From Novakomyces olei (lineage: Eukaryota; Ascomycota; Novakomycetes; Novakomycetales; Novakomycetaceae): a stretch of DNA of 64,000 nucleotides. Under the pieces are notes generated by a model. The model was not told where the DNA came from, ran no database searches, and saw only the letters and a list, made by a program, of their open reading frames with translations. Both the position numbers and the translations under genes were made by a program. This document shows, in pieces, positions 10,947-22,343 of this stretch (its first letter is position 1; each line of letters opens with the position of its first letter). Location: NCBI GenBank assembly GCA_016906335.1, contig JADEYG010000007.1:1938001-2002000 (forward strand). Reading direction: 5' to 3'.

Positions 10947-12132
10947 TTACTGGCGTCGGTTCTGCAGGCTACTGATCCATTCATCCACTTGATTTTGCTC
11001 CATTTTGCGCTTGATCAGTTCACGCGCCAAGTATGCAATAGCTCCAACGAAATTATGCCGGCGTAAAGAAATTTCACGTGACCAGCGATCCCGTTTAGCT
11101 GCTTCTTGAGCTAAGAGATCTTGCTTTTCTTGCTCCGATAATGCCTCATTTTCGGCTATTACCAACCTTTGATCCTTGACAATAGCCATCAAATTGAAGC
11201 GAATTTCTCCTGCTGGATAGCGCGAAATACGCTCTTGTAGAATGGGGATCACTTTGTGTGGGAACTCGGAAAAGCTACATGGTCCATGAGCAACAGGACC
11301 GGGTTGTAATCCATCCAGCTCGTACAATACTCCATTTATTGGTACGTACGCGATGTAATGGAAAACATCATCATCTTCAGTAGCTTTGCGTTGCTCGTCC
11401 GATATGAACGGATAAGCACGTGCAAAAGAATTGTGCACTTCACGAATCAGCTCAGAATTACCAAGTGCATCCCCACGCAACTAAACATTAGCCTTTGCTG
11501 TTTTAAAATTACTTTTAATTAATTTTCGTTTTGAATGATTTGCCTGCTATTATTATCCAGATATTGGTCCGTTTTACATTTATTTCGGTTTCGTTGCTGA
11601 AACGATCATTGTATCAATTTCATTTCAATCTTCCGTCATTTTTTCAAATTACCTCTGGCGAAAACTGTTTTGTAAAGTCACGAAACTCGGCCAAACTCGA
11701 ACCGATCTCGATCTCTGGCCTGTTTAACAAAATTGACAATATTGCTTGAGTGGCACACGCGTTTTGTACAGTCTAGAGTACAGAGGTGAGCAAATATAAT
11801 CAAAAGATATTGCCGTACTTGGTGAGCAAAGAAAAACTGTTCAGCTGCATCGCTGTCGACCTGGCCTCCATAATTTTGTGCCGGCTGTGAGCTGGCTCCC
11901 GTATATTTAAAGAGAAACACTAGTCCATAAGGGCTGCTGTTAGCAAAAAGGTCTAGTGTACACATCCCTACTTTAAACTGCGAAGCAAGTCTTCGTCAAG
12001 CGTCCATAGCTCTTCAACTTGGACGCCTTTTACGCCCAAATTTTCGATAAGGTATGTAAAAACAGCCTAAAATGAGTATTGCAATTTCGTGCCGGGTCTT
12101 ACGTTATCGCTCTCTAACGTGACCCACGTCAT
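10947..12132 (-). CDS. Ubiquitin C-terminal hydrolase UCH37/UCHL5 type
   Basis: Five exons (12132-12103, 12066-11972, 11936-11819, 11772-11653, 11480-10947) splice in phase to 298 residues. The product begins MTWVTLESDN followed by AVFTYLIENLGVKGVQVEEL, the classical UCH N-terminus. The catalytic Cys is in QNACATQA, the His in DDDVFHYIAYVP and the Asp in LYELDGLQPG. A C-terminal extension with RRHNFVGAIAYLARELIK corresponds to the UCH37-specific ULD tail that binds Rpn13/Adrm1, which separates it from short UCHs such as Yuh1. The enzyme removes ubiquitin from proteasome-bound substrates. Budding yeast lacks this subtype. One intron (11937-11971) is only 35 bp and is needed to keep the frame. 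Confidence 0.93.
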
Positions 12133-12652
12133 TGGAGGGCTTTTAGGCAGCTGCGACGTATGCGTTGTAAAATAAATTTAAATAGATTAATTTATATTAA
12201 ATACAATAAACAGAATGAATTATAATAAATTGAATAAATTGAATAAATTGAATAAATTGAATAAATTGAATAAATTGAATAAATTGAATAAATTGAATAA
12301 ATTGAATAAATTGAATAAATTGAATAAATTGAATAAATTGAATAAATTGAATAAATTGAATTTCGTTATAATAAATGAACGATCTATAGACTATCGGTGA
12401 GCGTACATATACAAATGTGATTTGTCCAAAGTATCGGCCTTGATCACAATCTACTGCTCTGTTAAACATATCTCTACTAAATTTGTAATAAAGCCACCAG
12501 CGCTACAATGTATGTCACCACTCCATACTCGACGAGAATTCATAGTATTACAGCGTTGTGCGCAAACAAAATAATAATGACGAGAAAACAACTTCAAAAT
12601 CAATCATGACCCACACAGCAATCCTTGTTTAACCCAATAACTGTCTGTGCAA
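12133..12652. other. Intergenic region upstream of UCH37
   Basis: The spacer separates the UCH37 start from the Osh1 stop, both on the minus strand. It is dominated by the 9-bp minisatellite listed separately. The open frames across that repeat (poly Asn-Lys-Leu or Gln-Phe-Ile) are artefacts of the repeat. Confidence 0.7.
12231..12360. repeat. 9-bp minisatellite (TGAATAAAT)n
   Basis: About 14 nearly perfect head-to-tail copies of TGAATAAAT occupy roughly 130 bp. Homogeneity suggests recent expansion or ongoing length change. Confidence 0.97.
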
Positions 12653-15600
12653 TTACTTGTCCGGCGACTCAAAGATATGGTCTACTCCAGGCCAGTCTTG
12701 CTTCTCACCCGTTCCGACCTGCAGCCTTACCTTCCAATAGGCTGGGTCAAAGCTCCAGTACATCTCTCCCGTGACTGGGTGCTTGGCCTTGTGGAACCAT
12801 CGTGGCTCGTATTTCACATTGCTTGCGTCCCTCTGCCGCCGTTTAGATCTCTGTAACTCTTCCAACCGGTTCTTCTCCTTTGCCGCTGTATCGTACCGGC
12901 CCTCTTCCATAGCCCTTTGGTCTGGCCTTAGTCTCGTGTCCGTCGGAGGCAGCCAGGGCTTTAGTGACGGAGGCAAAGCGTTCAGTGATATAACAAACGG
13001 AGTCAAATTGAACGGAGCCGGTGGGCGATTGTGCACATGCCATAGCAGAATAGCAGTGCCATTCACATCTGTTGTATCGTGGTGGTGTTCATGGTGCTTG
13101 CTATTAATCTTGCGAGCATAAATCTTGTCGTTCCAATGACCCACAATCATCCAGCGAGGGTCGCCTTGCTCGTCTTGCACAGTGCCCCTGACCTCATAAG
13201 CTCCGGAAGACCGCCAGCCACGCGGTCTAAAATCCAGCTCGCACTTTTGGCCCTGTAGTGAGTGGTTTGTAATCACCATCTTGCCATAGTTGTCCACGGT
13301 CGGCGATCCTGTAATTATGCCAATAACAGAGGAGGTTATCTTGCGCCAGGAGTACAGTTCCTCTCCACTAGCATTGCCATTGCGGTACCTCAGCCTTAGA
13401 TACCACGTGCCCAACGGATTGATATCGAATGATTTGCCGTAAAACTTGGACTCCACACTCGACTCTCCATAATAATCCCAATTGGGTGACTCGGCAAAGG
13501 CAGCTCCAATGGGGGGATGATGGCTAACCTGCTCAATCACATACCTATAGCCCTTGTCCGGCCGACAGTACTCAAACGTCTCTCCCAGCAGAGGATTGAA
13601 AGGTTTGGCAATACGGTTTGTAGTGCTCGAGTACTCACTGGCAGCATAAGCCGCCACGTACATTAACCTGTCACTCGGATCCTCGCAGGTGGCAGCAATG
13701 TCCAAAAGGTCAGCATACTCCATATCCTCAGCCGCCCTTTGCAAAAGACTGGTAGGCTCATTAAACGTCACTGGGAGGGTCATCTTTGTCATATCCTTGC
13801 CAATCATTGAACGGAGGATTGACCATAGGGAAAGTTTGGGCCGATTGTCTACGACATCCAGCGTCTCCCTTATAGGCGACTCATAGCCCTTGAACGAGGG
13901 CTCAATCTCACGCATTTTAGCCTGCCTATCAGGGTCAGAAAGGTTGTCTGACGATTTGACCGCCTGCAACTTGACTTCGCCTGATCCAACTGCATCAAAG
14001 AACTCTTCGTCTGCCTCTTCATCTTCGTCGTTATCGTCATCGCTCGATGACGACTGCTCGTTCGCAGTTGGTTTCCTCGGCAGGTTTTTTGATTGCGACC
14101 GAGCCTGGATCGCAGATTTATCCTGTGTCCCGTCTGCCTGAGCAGTTCCGGTGGCACTAAGCGTAGTTGCATTCCCTTCTTTTCGCTCTGCACTGCCATT
14201 CATTACTTCCTGATCATCTCCTGCCTCCACGGCTGACTGCTCAGTATGAAGACGAGCATTTGCTTCTTTCAGGGCCTTCTTGGCCTTTCTACGATCAAGT
14301 TCTGCCTTTTGCATAGCCTTCTGCATCTCTTCCTGCTCCTTGGCGAGGCTCTGCATACTATCCTCCCACAGCCTTCGCAGCTTTGTCTCCCGGTCGAGTT
14401 TACGCGCCCACAGTTTATCACGTTCCGCCGACATTCGCAGCAGTTCATTAAAGGTTGACTGCAAAGATTTTATAGACTCCCGCAGGGAATAAGCGCCCTC
14501 AAGCAGAGATGGACTCTGTGAGCCCTCCGTCGTAAACTCTGCAACAAAATTATCACAAATTTCTCCCGAGAATTTCAACTGGATTCGTACTGCATTCGCG
14601 TCCGAGCTCAAACGGTCCAGAGTCGTTTCCGCAATAGAATCTTCGTCCCCATTAACACTATCCTCGTCTTCCTCGTCGTATTCATCCTCATTCACAGAAT
14701 TTGCAAATGTCTGTGGATGGGCCAAAGACTCGGGCTGTTTAGTATGCGCATCACCAGCATTGCCGCTAAAGGAACGTATACTCGCCTGACGGCCATGACC
14801 CCGGATTGTGGAATCCGTGCCGCCAACACTCGAAGCCACTGACGGACTACGGTGGACGCTGGAAGGGACTGCTGATTCTGTGGGAGATCTTCTTGTTCCA
14901 GCAACAGCTGGGCCTGTTGTTGAAGAGGAAGAAGAGCCTACAGCCGCTCCTGAAGTTCCAGCTGACGCCGACTGGGCAGTATTCGCTGGACGAGACCGGT
15001 CTTTTTCTTGTCGAATAGCTGCGGTAAGGGCCCAGACCCAGCGCTGTGCCTCCACTGGATGACTCGCTTTCAATGCGTACTTTACACTGCCTCTTCCAAC
15101 AACATCAAAAGTGGATTTGTTAGAAGCGTCATAGTGCAATGTGGCAAACTCGAGGTTTATACTGCCACGGCAGGCAGTATTAGTATCGTCCTGGTGCTTA
15201 AAATACGAGAGGATCCCGTCTTCGAGTACGAACCATCGCATCTTATACCCACTCTTGTAATTCGTCCATTTTTTCAAATAGCCATTCATGCGCACCGGTT
15301 CTCCGGGACCCGCTGCTGTGTTACCAACAAGCGCGCCCTGTTGGCTTTTCTTCAATATTTGTTTGATACTATCGTCTTTTGTAATCTCTGTCGAGTTCTT
15401 GCCAAACCGGTCTCGGCAAAAAGGATCTGCCCCATGCTGTAGAAGCCATTTAACCAGCGTAATATCACGGTTACGTACCGCATCGTGGAGCAACGTAGAA
15501 CCTGACTCGGAGACAGGTCTGTTTATATCTACCTTGGATGCAGTCGCTGGATCGTCAAATAGGGCATCAAGGGCATCGTAGTTGCGAGTCATGAGCAGTT

Positions 15601-16647
15601 TGTGAAACCTGTCGTTGATCTCTGCCGACTTTCGCATGATTGCATCTTTAATAGTTAGAACCAACCAATCAATCACAGTATTGCTTTAAATAATGATCGA
15701 TCAAATAATAAATAAATGGGACAGATAAACAAACTGGTAAATAGCAACGTCCAAATCGTACCCCTCATTTTGGATTCAAGAGCAGGCGTACGGGCCACCT
15801 GCTGAGCCGTGCGTCCGTCTCGATCAGTGGCTGCGTCGTTGATATAGTCCTGATTTAAAAGCAGCATAACAATATCCGTCCGGCCCTGACGGGCGGCAAT
15901 GTGAAGCACCTGCAAGCAAATTAATATGCAGTCATTATAGACATTCAAATAGACTTGGGAGAAAGAGCAGGCCAAAAAGCAAAACCAGAGACCCGTGAAC
16001 TGGTTATTAAAAACTATAAGTAGAAACAAGTCTCGCCGTTTGTAACGCAAAAAAAAAATAATAATAATAATAAACAATAAATAAAGTACGGCAAACAACG
16101 ACAGAGCAAACGTACCGTATTGCCATCGTGATCCTTCGCATTAACATCGAAAGCGTACCGGCTCAGCAGATAGCTCACTGTATCTGCTGAAGCGCATTGG
16201 ACGGCGAGAAACAGAGGATTAATCTGATCCGCAAACGTGAAAGAGCTGACGCTCGCTCGTTCATCGCCGCCATTCTCACTATCGCCGGCCGAGTCAACGC
16301 CGATGACTGCATCAATAGCGGAACGAGAGCCGGACCGGAGCGCTAATGGTAAGGCAAGGCACACTGGTATAACAATTACCTTCGAGCAGTTTGTACGTGC
16401 GCACTGATTCGTCAATGCCCGCTATTGCGTGTCAGCAAAGGGTGCAAACAGATCTCCTCTTGTTCTTTTCCTTGGGAGTATACATACCTTTACGAGAGAG
16501 CTGAGTAATACTTTTTCGCGTACTGTCGCCCGCAGTCGGCGCCACAGCTGCAGCGTTTTCGGCTGGAGACGTGCCGCTTTAATTCTCTTGTCAGTCTTGC
16601 CTCGAATGCGCCTCAGTCTCTTACCCGGCACCGCTTTCCGTCGCCAT
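12653..16647 (-). CDS. OSH1: Oxysterol-binding protein homolog, ankyrin-PH-ORD type (Osh1-like)
   Basis: Six exons (16647-16625, 16576-16488, 16421-16380, 16342-16116, 15909-15762, 15645-12653) join in phase to 1173 residues. The small 5' exons encode YKLLEALRSGSRSAIDAV and an ankyrin unit (DHDGNTVLHIAARQGRTDIV completed by splicing). Another ankyrin block (LLHDAVRNRDITLVKWLLQHGADP), a PH domain (MNGYLKKWTNYKSGYKMRWF), a long acidic and coiled-coil linker and the C-terminal sterol/PI4P-binding ORD follow. The ORD holds the family fingerprint EQVSHHPPIGAAF. Proteins of this layout move sterol against PI4P at ER contact sites. No FFAT motif was confirmed. The linker is rich in Glu/Asp and repeats EEE-type runs. 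Confidence 0.95.
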
Positions 16648-17017
16648 ATTGGTATGACGTTCTCGGGCAGTTACAAGTATCGCTTATGTCGACTGGTGCT
16701 AATCTTATTAATATATGGTGCGCTCTTGCGGTTAATTTAATTACTGGTGCTAATATAGCGTTATTATGGACATTATATTGCTATGGAAATAATATTAATC
16801 AACCTGTATATAGATATATATTTATATATTATAGACATATACGTATGCTAACAGCGATATTATATAATTTAATTACTACCATAGCAACGCCGACCGAAAC
16901 TAGACTGCATTATTTACTGGTAAACAAAGAGTTTGACACAAATAAAAGGCAGTACGAATAGAGGAAAGAAAAAAGAATAAATGACTGAATGAATGAATGA
17001 GCATTGTATCTATAACG
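16648..17017. other. Spacer upstream of the Osh1-like gene
   Basis: This AT-rich spacer lies between the Osh1-like start and the stop of the KEN-box gene. Near 16690-16760 a CTGGTGCTAATNTT phrase occurs twice. No gene or telo-box is seen. Confidence 0.5.
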
Positions 17018-17806
17018 TCAAGCATTAGTCGGTCGTTCTACCAGCTGTTGCTCACGAATCTCCAGTTCCATCTCCATAAACGCAATTATATCCCGCGCTT
17101 TCTGAAGAAGCGCTTTGTAAGGGCAGGCAGAGTCGTCGTGTAAGCTTTCGGTGTGGTGTGAATGCTCACACTCCGGGCGTGTGCGTCGCGGTGAGGCAGC
17201 CAGCAATTTGCCAAGCGTCTTTTGTGACGCTGTGAGCCTGGCCGGCGAGCACACGTTCTCCTTGTCGTGCACGACAGCCTTTTTGGGGGAGAAGCCCTTA
17301 CCGGGCGAGAGCACGGCCTTCTTGCTGCGTAAAAGTAGGGGCTGTAAGCGCGCCGTGTTTTCGCCGTTACGCCGCTCGCTCAAGGGAGCACGTGACTGCT
17401 GCCTCTCCAAGTTTTGCCGCCGCAATGGACTCGCGTCCGGTGTACATACAAAAGTGTTGTAAAGCCGATCGGCCGCAGACGCCAGCACTTCTTCTGTCTT
17501 TGCTGCTTCGTCGACTAATTCTTCTTCCCCTTCAGACTCGTCGTCGCACCCTTCCCTTTCGTCACGTGGCTCCCACACGTCTGGCGTGTTTTTCTTTGCA
17601 TCCGCAGCCGCCACGACTAGTCGCGCAAAGGCTTCATCGAGCGCACCTATATCGAGCTCCGTTGTATCGTGCGCAACTATGATTGGATTAGTATAGGATT
17701 TGATTAGTGTAAGTCACATACAATTCGGCTCTGGCAGAGTGTCCAAGTCGAGCGACACTGCCGTATCCTCCGTCGCCAAAGCGAACGAAACGTCGTCCAG
17801 GCTCAT
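17018..17806 (-). CDS. Unknown protein with KEN box and many CDK-type sites
   Basis: Two exons (17806-17722, 17676-17018) with a 45-bp intron give 247 residues starting MSLDDVSFALATEDTAVSLD. I do not recognise the family. The N-terminal third is acidic (ESEGEEELVDEA). The middle is basic and full of S/T-P-x-K/R phosphorylation consensus sites (LSPGKGF, SPKK, SPAR, SPRR) around a KEN motif in VVHDKENVC. The C-terminus (about 205-247) is a helical, probably coiled-coil segment rich in Glu and Met (AFMEMELEIREQQL). A KEN box flanked by CDK sites is typical of proteins destroyed by the anaphase-promoting complex, such as securin or sororin. That role is inference. The gene is divergent from ATG27. 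Confidence 0.75.
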
Positions 17807-18181
17807 GTGGCAAAGTGTAAACAAGCCTAGTGCAACACTGTAATTTGTAAATATATGTTAGTATGGGTGATTAACAATATAATGTCGAATAATTTATTAA
17901 TTAATTATAATAAAATTATAATGATAATTCTTAAAAATAATAAGATAATTAATTAATTAATTAATTTATTTATTAATTGATTGAACAGCGAAGCACGGCA
18001 ATAGTAAAAAATAAAATAATATTAGAGACAGCACGAGAGATTATTGCGGTTAATAAGCCGCGGACAGAGTCATATGTAATGCAGAAGCATGTGCAATACC
18101 AGTATGTACTGCAATTCTATTCAATATATATAATATAAATAATATATATAATTCAGAGATAACCAAACCGACGCGATCAAC
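17807..18181. other. Divergent promoter space, KEN-box gene and ATG27
   Basis: This AT-rich region has a run of TTAATTAATTAATTAATT near 17950-17975. No telo-box is visible here. Both start codons face away from it. Confidence 0.5.
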
Positions 18182-19389
18182 ATGCAGTGCGGCGTGTGGC
18201 TGCTGCTCGCGGTTTTGGCGCCCACTGTGAGAGCAATTTTTGACTGTAAACTCGTCGTGGAAGACTCAGCGTTTGATCTTCGGGCGCTGAGTGAGACGCA
18301 GTACGTCACTGTGTCACACAAGACACCGCCAACAGTGACGAATACGACGTTTGCCGTTAGCCTTTGCAGAGCATTAAAACGGGACTCAAAGTTGGGTGCA
18401 GACGAGCAGTGTCCCAGTGGAACGCAGAGTAAGCTGGATTTCTTTTGGTTTTGTTTGGCAAGTTTTTTGTTGCTGCGTATACGAGTTTTCTTTACTGGCA
18501 TTATGCAACAACCTCTCTTGTTGAATCATATATTATTGGGTTTATCTTTGCCTTATTCTGACGGCAGTTTGCGCTACGGAAACCGTGCACAAGGGAGACA
18601 CTAGTCTTGTTACATCTGTTTTACCTATCGCGGGCGATGTGGACGGGGCGTCTACGGACGCCAGCACTTCATTGATTGAAGAAGAGGGTGACAACCCTGG
18701 TGGAATTAAATTGGAACTTCATGGCGGCAAGAGCAGCGACGGTGTAAAGCAGTCGGCCCAAATTGATCTTTTTTGCGACAAGTCTGTGGATGTAAGTTTG
18801 CAATTGTGGCTGGCTCAAATCTTTTTCTTCGGATCTAGTATTCTCTTTTTTGCTCTGCAGATATACCGTTTAATTTCTAGTTCAAATGCCTGAAATTTAC
18901 ACAATTGCTAACTGCCAGCTGGGTGATTTGACGGTCAAATCGTATGCTGACAATAAATTACACCTGCAGTGGCGGACACCGCTCGCTTGCAAGCGGGAGG
19001 AAAATGGAGGTGATAAACCAGGCGATGGTCCGGGCGATGAGAAGCCGTCACCACCAGACCGCAGTCCATCGCGGCATTGGGGCTTTTTCACCTGGTTCAT
19101 TATTCTCGTTTTCCTCTCGATATCTGCTTACATTGTCTTCGGAGCCTTTGTGAATTATAATCGGTATTTACTTGTTTTTTCTTTGCATTTTGATTTGCTA
19201 ACTCACGTATAGTTATGGTGCTGCTGCCGGCTGGGACTTGATTCCGCACGCTGAGATGATCCGCGACATACCTTTTCTCTTCAAGGACTATGCGAATCAT
19301 GTAATTGATACTTGTAAGTAAAAATTATGGTCCATATAATTCTGACGTGCACAGTTCGTGGAACAAGGACGGGATATAGCACGGTATAA
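18182..19389 (+). CDS. ATG27: Autophagy-related membrane protein Atg27
   Basis: Five exons (18182-18428, 18568-18791, 18919-19163, 19213-19313, 19355-19389) join in phase to 283 residues. A cleavable signal peptide (MQCGVWLLLAVLAPTVRA) is followed by a Cys-rich lumenal domain resembling the mannose-6-phosphate receptor fold (CKLVVED, QCPSGTQICATETV, LPIAGDV, LFCDKSVD, TPLACKREE). A Pro/Gly-rich stalk, one transmembrane helix (WGFFTWFIILVFLSISAYIV) and a cytosolic tail with NYNRYGAAAGWDLIPH complete it. The last 12 codons come from a tiny fifth exon and end in YSTV, a YxxV sorting signal like the C-terminal YSAV of yeast Atg27. Atg27 cycles between Golgi, endosome and vacuole and helps supply Atg9 membranes. 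Confidence 0.92.
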
Positions 19390-19619
19390 TTTCAATCTAC
19401 GCATCTGCCGTCTAAAGGACTCAAGTGTTTGTTTACTACGATTTAGATTATTTGCCAATACTTTATGTACATTCAAAACATTAAAGACAGAGTGTGTCGT
19501 AGTAAAACGTGTCATAATAAATCATAGACGCGCTTAAATAAGTTTAAAGGATCCTCTAAAAAGATTTTGCAGCACGGCCATGACAATGATTCCCGGTCAA
19601 ATCAACTTTAGTCCATACC

Positions 19620-20347
19620 TCAGCGGTCTTCTGCCCATTCCTGAACTGGTCAGTGCAAGTCAGTAGATAAATATTGTACATACATTCTCACGACGGATCT
19701 GTTCCTCCTCCTCTGGCGTAAAATCATTCACAATATTAAAGGTCTAGAATTACATTTAGCAAACGAATAGTGCCAATCAAATCACTCACCTTTCGGATTT
19801 CATCTGCAGTCTTGTTTTTGATCATGTTCGCCACAGTCTTGCAGCCGACATCCAAGAGCGGTTTAATATCGAGATAGTTGCTGGCAAGAATGATCTCAAA
19901 AAGCATTTCCTGATCGACCTGCATAAACTTTTGGTCCCAGTCGTCTACATCAGACGAGCGCTTATGGCGCGCGTCGATCTCGTCTTCGCCAGTGATTGGC
20001 GGATCGTTTTGGTGATGTTCGCACCATTCCAGAATCTTTACAACGATGTTAATAAAACCAGGTGAAGCATTCGGCCAAGCAAACATACCTTGCGAAGCAC
20101 GTTTGACGACACATTTGGCAGCGGAATAGACGCGTCAGATTCACCGACATCTACAGCCGTTAGATACGACTAATTCAAGGCACAGTCCGCCCACCTTCAA
20201 GCATGTTTTTGATGAGCACCGAACGCTCTGCTACTTTGCGTGCTGCAGACAAGGCAGTTAGACACATGACTCTAGACCTGATGATATCATACTTGTTTCA
20301 AAATTTTGCTGGTCCGAGGACTGCAGCGTTACCTTTGCCTCCGACAT
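19620..20347 (-). CDS. SKP1: SCF ubiquitin ligase adaptor Skp1
   Basis: Six exons (20347-20293, 20242-20195, 20150-20089, 20035-19790, 19743-19684, 19640-19620) give 163 residues, the standard Skp1 length. The BTB/POZ-like half ([42 protein letters not shown]) is followed by the F-box-binding helices ([32 protein letters not shown]) and the conserved end [19 protein letters not shown]. The final six residues come from a 21-bp exon. Skp1 links F-box proteins to Cul1 in SCF ligases and also acts at kinetochores in fungi. The promoter is shared head-to-head with the MYND-SET gene and has a telo-box. Confidence 0.97.
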
Positions 20348-20675
20348 GATTGCGTTGGTAAAAGGTGCACGTTGCGTAATTATAAACCAATTGAAAAGAG
20401 TCTCGCAAAGGCAGAGTCCCTACACCGTCCGCTCAACGTGTGCGCACGCTGTATAGCCTGAGACGTATTGTCAAGCTATATTGCGCGCAAGATGACTTGG
20501 GCTTGTGGCTCTATAATGGGACCGATAGTGAACGACATTGACCCTAGCCCTAACCCTAAATATATGTTTAAAGTGAGTATAATACGGCGATAGCTCCAGA
20601 GTCAGTTATCGTGAAATATTCACGAGCAATAATCCTGGCAATAATCCAGTAAATTGCACATGCCTTAATCGCAGT
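20348..20675. promoter_or_regulatory. Divergent promoter, SKP1 and MYND-SET genes
   Basis: This 328-bp space separates two start codons pointing away from each other. It contains the telo-box at 20541-20560, placed closer to the MYND-SET start. No gene is visible. Confidence 0.6.
20541..20560. promoter_or_regulatory. Telo-box between SKP1 and MYND-SET genes
   Basis: ACCCTAGCCCTAACCCTAAA contains three CCCTA(A/G) units in a row, the most telomere-like copy in the window, 116 bp upstream of the MYND-SET start and 194 bp upstream of SKP1. Confidence 0.65.
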
Positions 20676-22229
20676 ATGACAAACTCCAAAGGCGCGATCG
20701 AGGAGGCAACAGAGCGACTGTACACTGACCCATACAATCCCTGTCTGTACATTGAGCGGGCAGGGCTCTTCCACTCACATGGATTCTATGATTTAGAGGC
20801 AGCCGACGCTTATCGGGCTCTTGTGCTGCTCGAAAGCGTGGTCGACCCTTACGCCGAGTACGAAGCGCAGACGGAGCAAAGACCGCTTAATCGTGCAGAG
20901 TATGACACGCTTTTACCCGCAGCTTACCGCTGCATTATCTTGGGCCTTTTGGGCTGCGGCTGTTTGCGTGAGGCTAGTGATTATATACAGCAGGCCTTGA
21001 GCGCAAGGGAGGGACCTGACGAAACATTTGAGTTTTACGCACAGCTGCAAACGCTGCAAGCGGTACGGGAAAAGCCAGAATTAGGAAGGGCGCGAAGAGT
21101 CGTTTACCCCTGGAACACGCACGAACCATGCCGCTCCGACAATGGTACTCTGCACGAATTGAACGAACGATTATCTACAATTGCTCCTAAATGCAGAGTG
21201 AGGGTGACAAAACTGCCCTCGCTTCACGGCAAAGGCACGAGCATGCAACTGGGTCTGTTTGCCGAAACAGATATGGGCAAGAATGAAGTAATCTTACGGG
21301 AGCGGACAATGCTGACTGCTACTGCACGTGTGCACGACTCCCTGTGTGATGCTTGTAACGCAGAATTGCCTTCAATGCAGGAAGCACAGCAGTGTGAAGA
21401 GTGCCTGGACGTTTGCTTTTGCAGCAAAAAGTGCCAAAGTCTCGCTCAGAGCACTTACCATGCAGCCGTTTGCGGCCGGGAGGATTTTTCTACTGTCGGC
21501 AAGGACATTGTGCGTGCTAAAGACGCGGCTGATGCATTGTATCTACTCTTACTGGCTCGCTGTATGGCTATGGCAGAGACACAGGACATTCACCCACTAG
21601 ACTTGCTGGAAACAAAGTATATTTGGGGCGATTTCGTGCGGGAGGAGAGTCATGGGTCAAAGATGCCACAATCAGAAGCAACTGTACCTGCTCACAAGAA
21701 GCCAAACAGTATAGACTTCTTTTCAGGCCGGCAACGTCAATTTTCAGACTCTGAATCTCTGCCTTTTTCTCTTCATTTAAACGTTGTTCAGCCATTTCGT
21801 GTACTGGAAGCAATGGGCCTGGACCCATTCCAAGTACTGCCTCGCTACGACACTTGGATCATAAACACTCTTTACGCAAAATTCAGGGGAACTGCTTCCG
21901 GCCGGCTTTCGACTTGGGACGGATCCCCGGAAGTTTGTGCTGTTCATCCATTCTGGTGCCTTGCAAATCACAGTTGCAACCCAAACGTTCGGTGGGACTG
22001 GAGTGCCGATGTATGCTTTGCCGTGCGTGATACTCGTATAAATGAAAGTACTGGCGAGGCAGAAGCATATACCGCTGGAATCAAGGCAGGCCAAGAGATA
22101 CTGAGCCATTATTGTGATATCCGGCTTCCACTGAAGGAAAGACGCGAGTGGGCAATGGGGGCCCTAGGTGGACCTTGCCAATGCTCTCGGTGTTTAGCGG
22201 AAGAGGGCGCACAGGGAGGGGGTTTGTGA
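20676..22229 (+). CDS. MYND-SET domain protein (SMYD-like methyltransferase)
   Basis: An intronless frame encodes 517 residues. A helical, TPR-like N-terminus (about 10-130) precedes a split SET domain. SET opens near 175-212 (MQLGLFAETDMGKNEVILRE) and is interrupted by a MYND zinc finger at about 224-266 (CDACNAE, CEECLDVCFCSKKCQ, YHAAVC). SET resumes with NHSCNPNV at 431-438, the S-adenosylmethionine and substrate site, and SHYCDIRLP at about 477-485. A post-SET-like CQCSRC lies at 501-506. The zinc ligands and the NHSCNPN motif are intact, so activity is plausible. Such proteins methylate lysines on histones or cytosolic proteins; the target here is unknown. The TPR-like region is N-terminal rather than C-terminal as in animal SMYDs. 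Confidence 0.85.
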   Translation: MTNSKGAIEEATERLYTDPYNPCLYIERAGLFHSHGFYDLEAADAYRALVLLESVVDPYAEYEAQTEQRPLNRAEYDTLLPAAYRCIILGLLGCGCLREASDYIQQALSAREGPDETFEFYAQLQTLQAVREKPELGRARRVVYPWNTHEPCRSDNGTLHELNERLSTIAPKCRVRVTKLPSLHGKGTSMQLGLFAETDMGKNEVILRERTMLTATARVHDSLCDACNAELPSMQEAQQCEECLDVCFCSKKCQSLAQSTYHAAVCGREDFSTVGKDIVRAKDAADALYLLLLARCMAMAETQDIHPLDLLETKYIWGDFVREESHGSKMPQSEATVPAHKKPNSIDFFSGRQRQFSDSESLPFSLHLNVVQPFRVLEAMGLDPFQVLPRYDTWIINTLYAKFRGTASGRLSTWDGSPEVCAVHPFWCLANHSCNPNVRWDWSADVCFAVRDTRINESTGEAEAYTAGIKAGQEILSHYCDIRLPLKERREWAMGALGGPCQCSRCLAEEGAQGGGL

Positions 22230-22343
22230 ATAAAAGGGAAGAAGAGTGCATACGTTCATTCACATTTCGGTGTCATGTAAAAATTCTATTCGGCGTTTAT
22301 ATGTCTGTCTACATTATGCTCCTGTCAAAATTTTCATTTAAAT

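Noticed and set aside
12215-12400. Open frame coding poly Asn-Lys-Leu.
   Set aside because: It is a translation of the 9-bp minisatellite; the other strand gives an equally long repeat frame.
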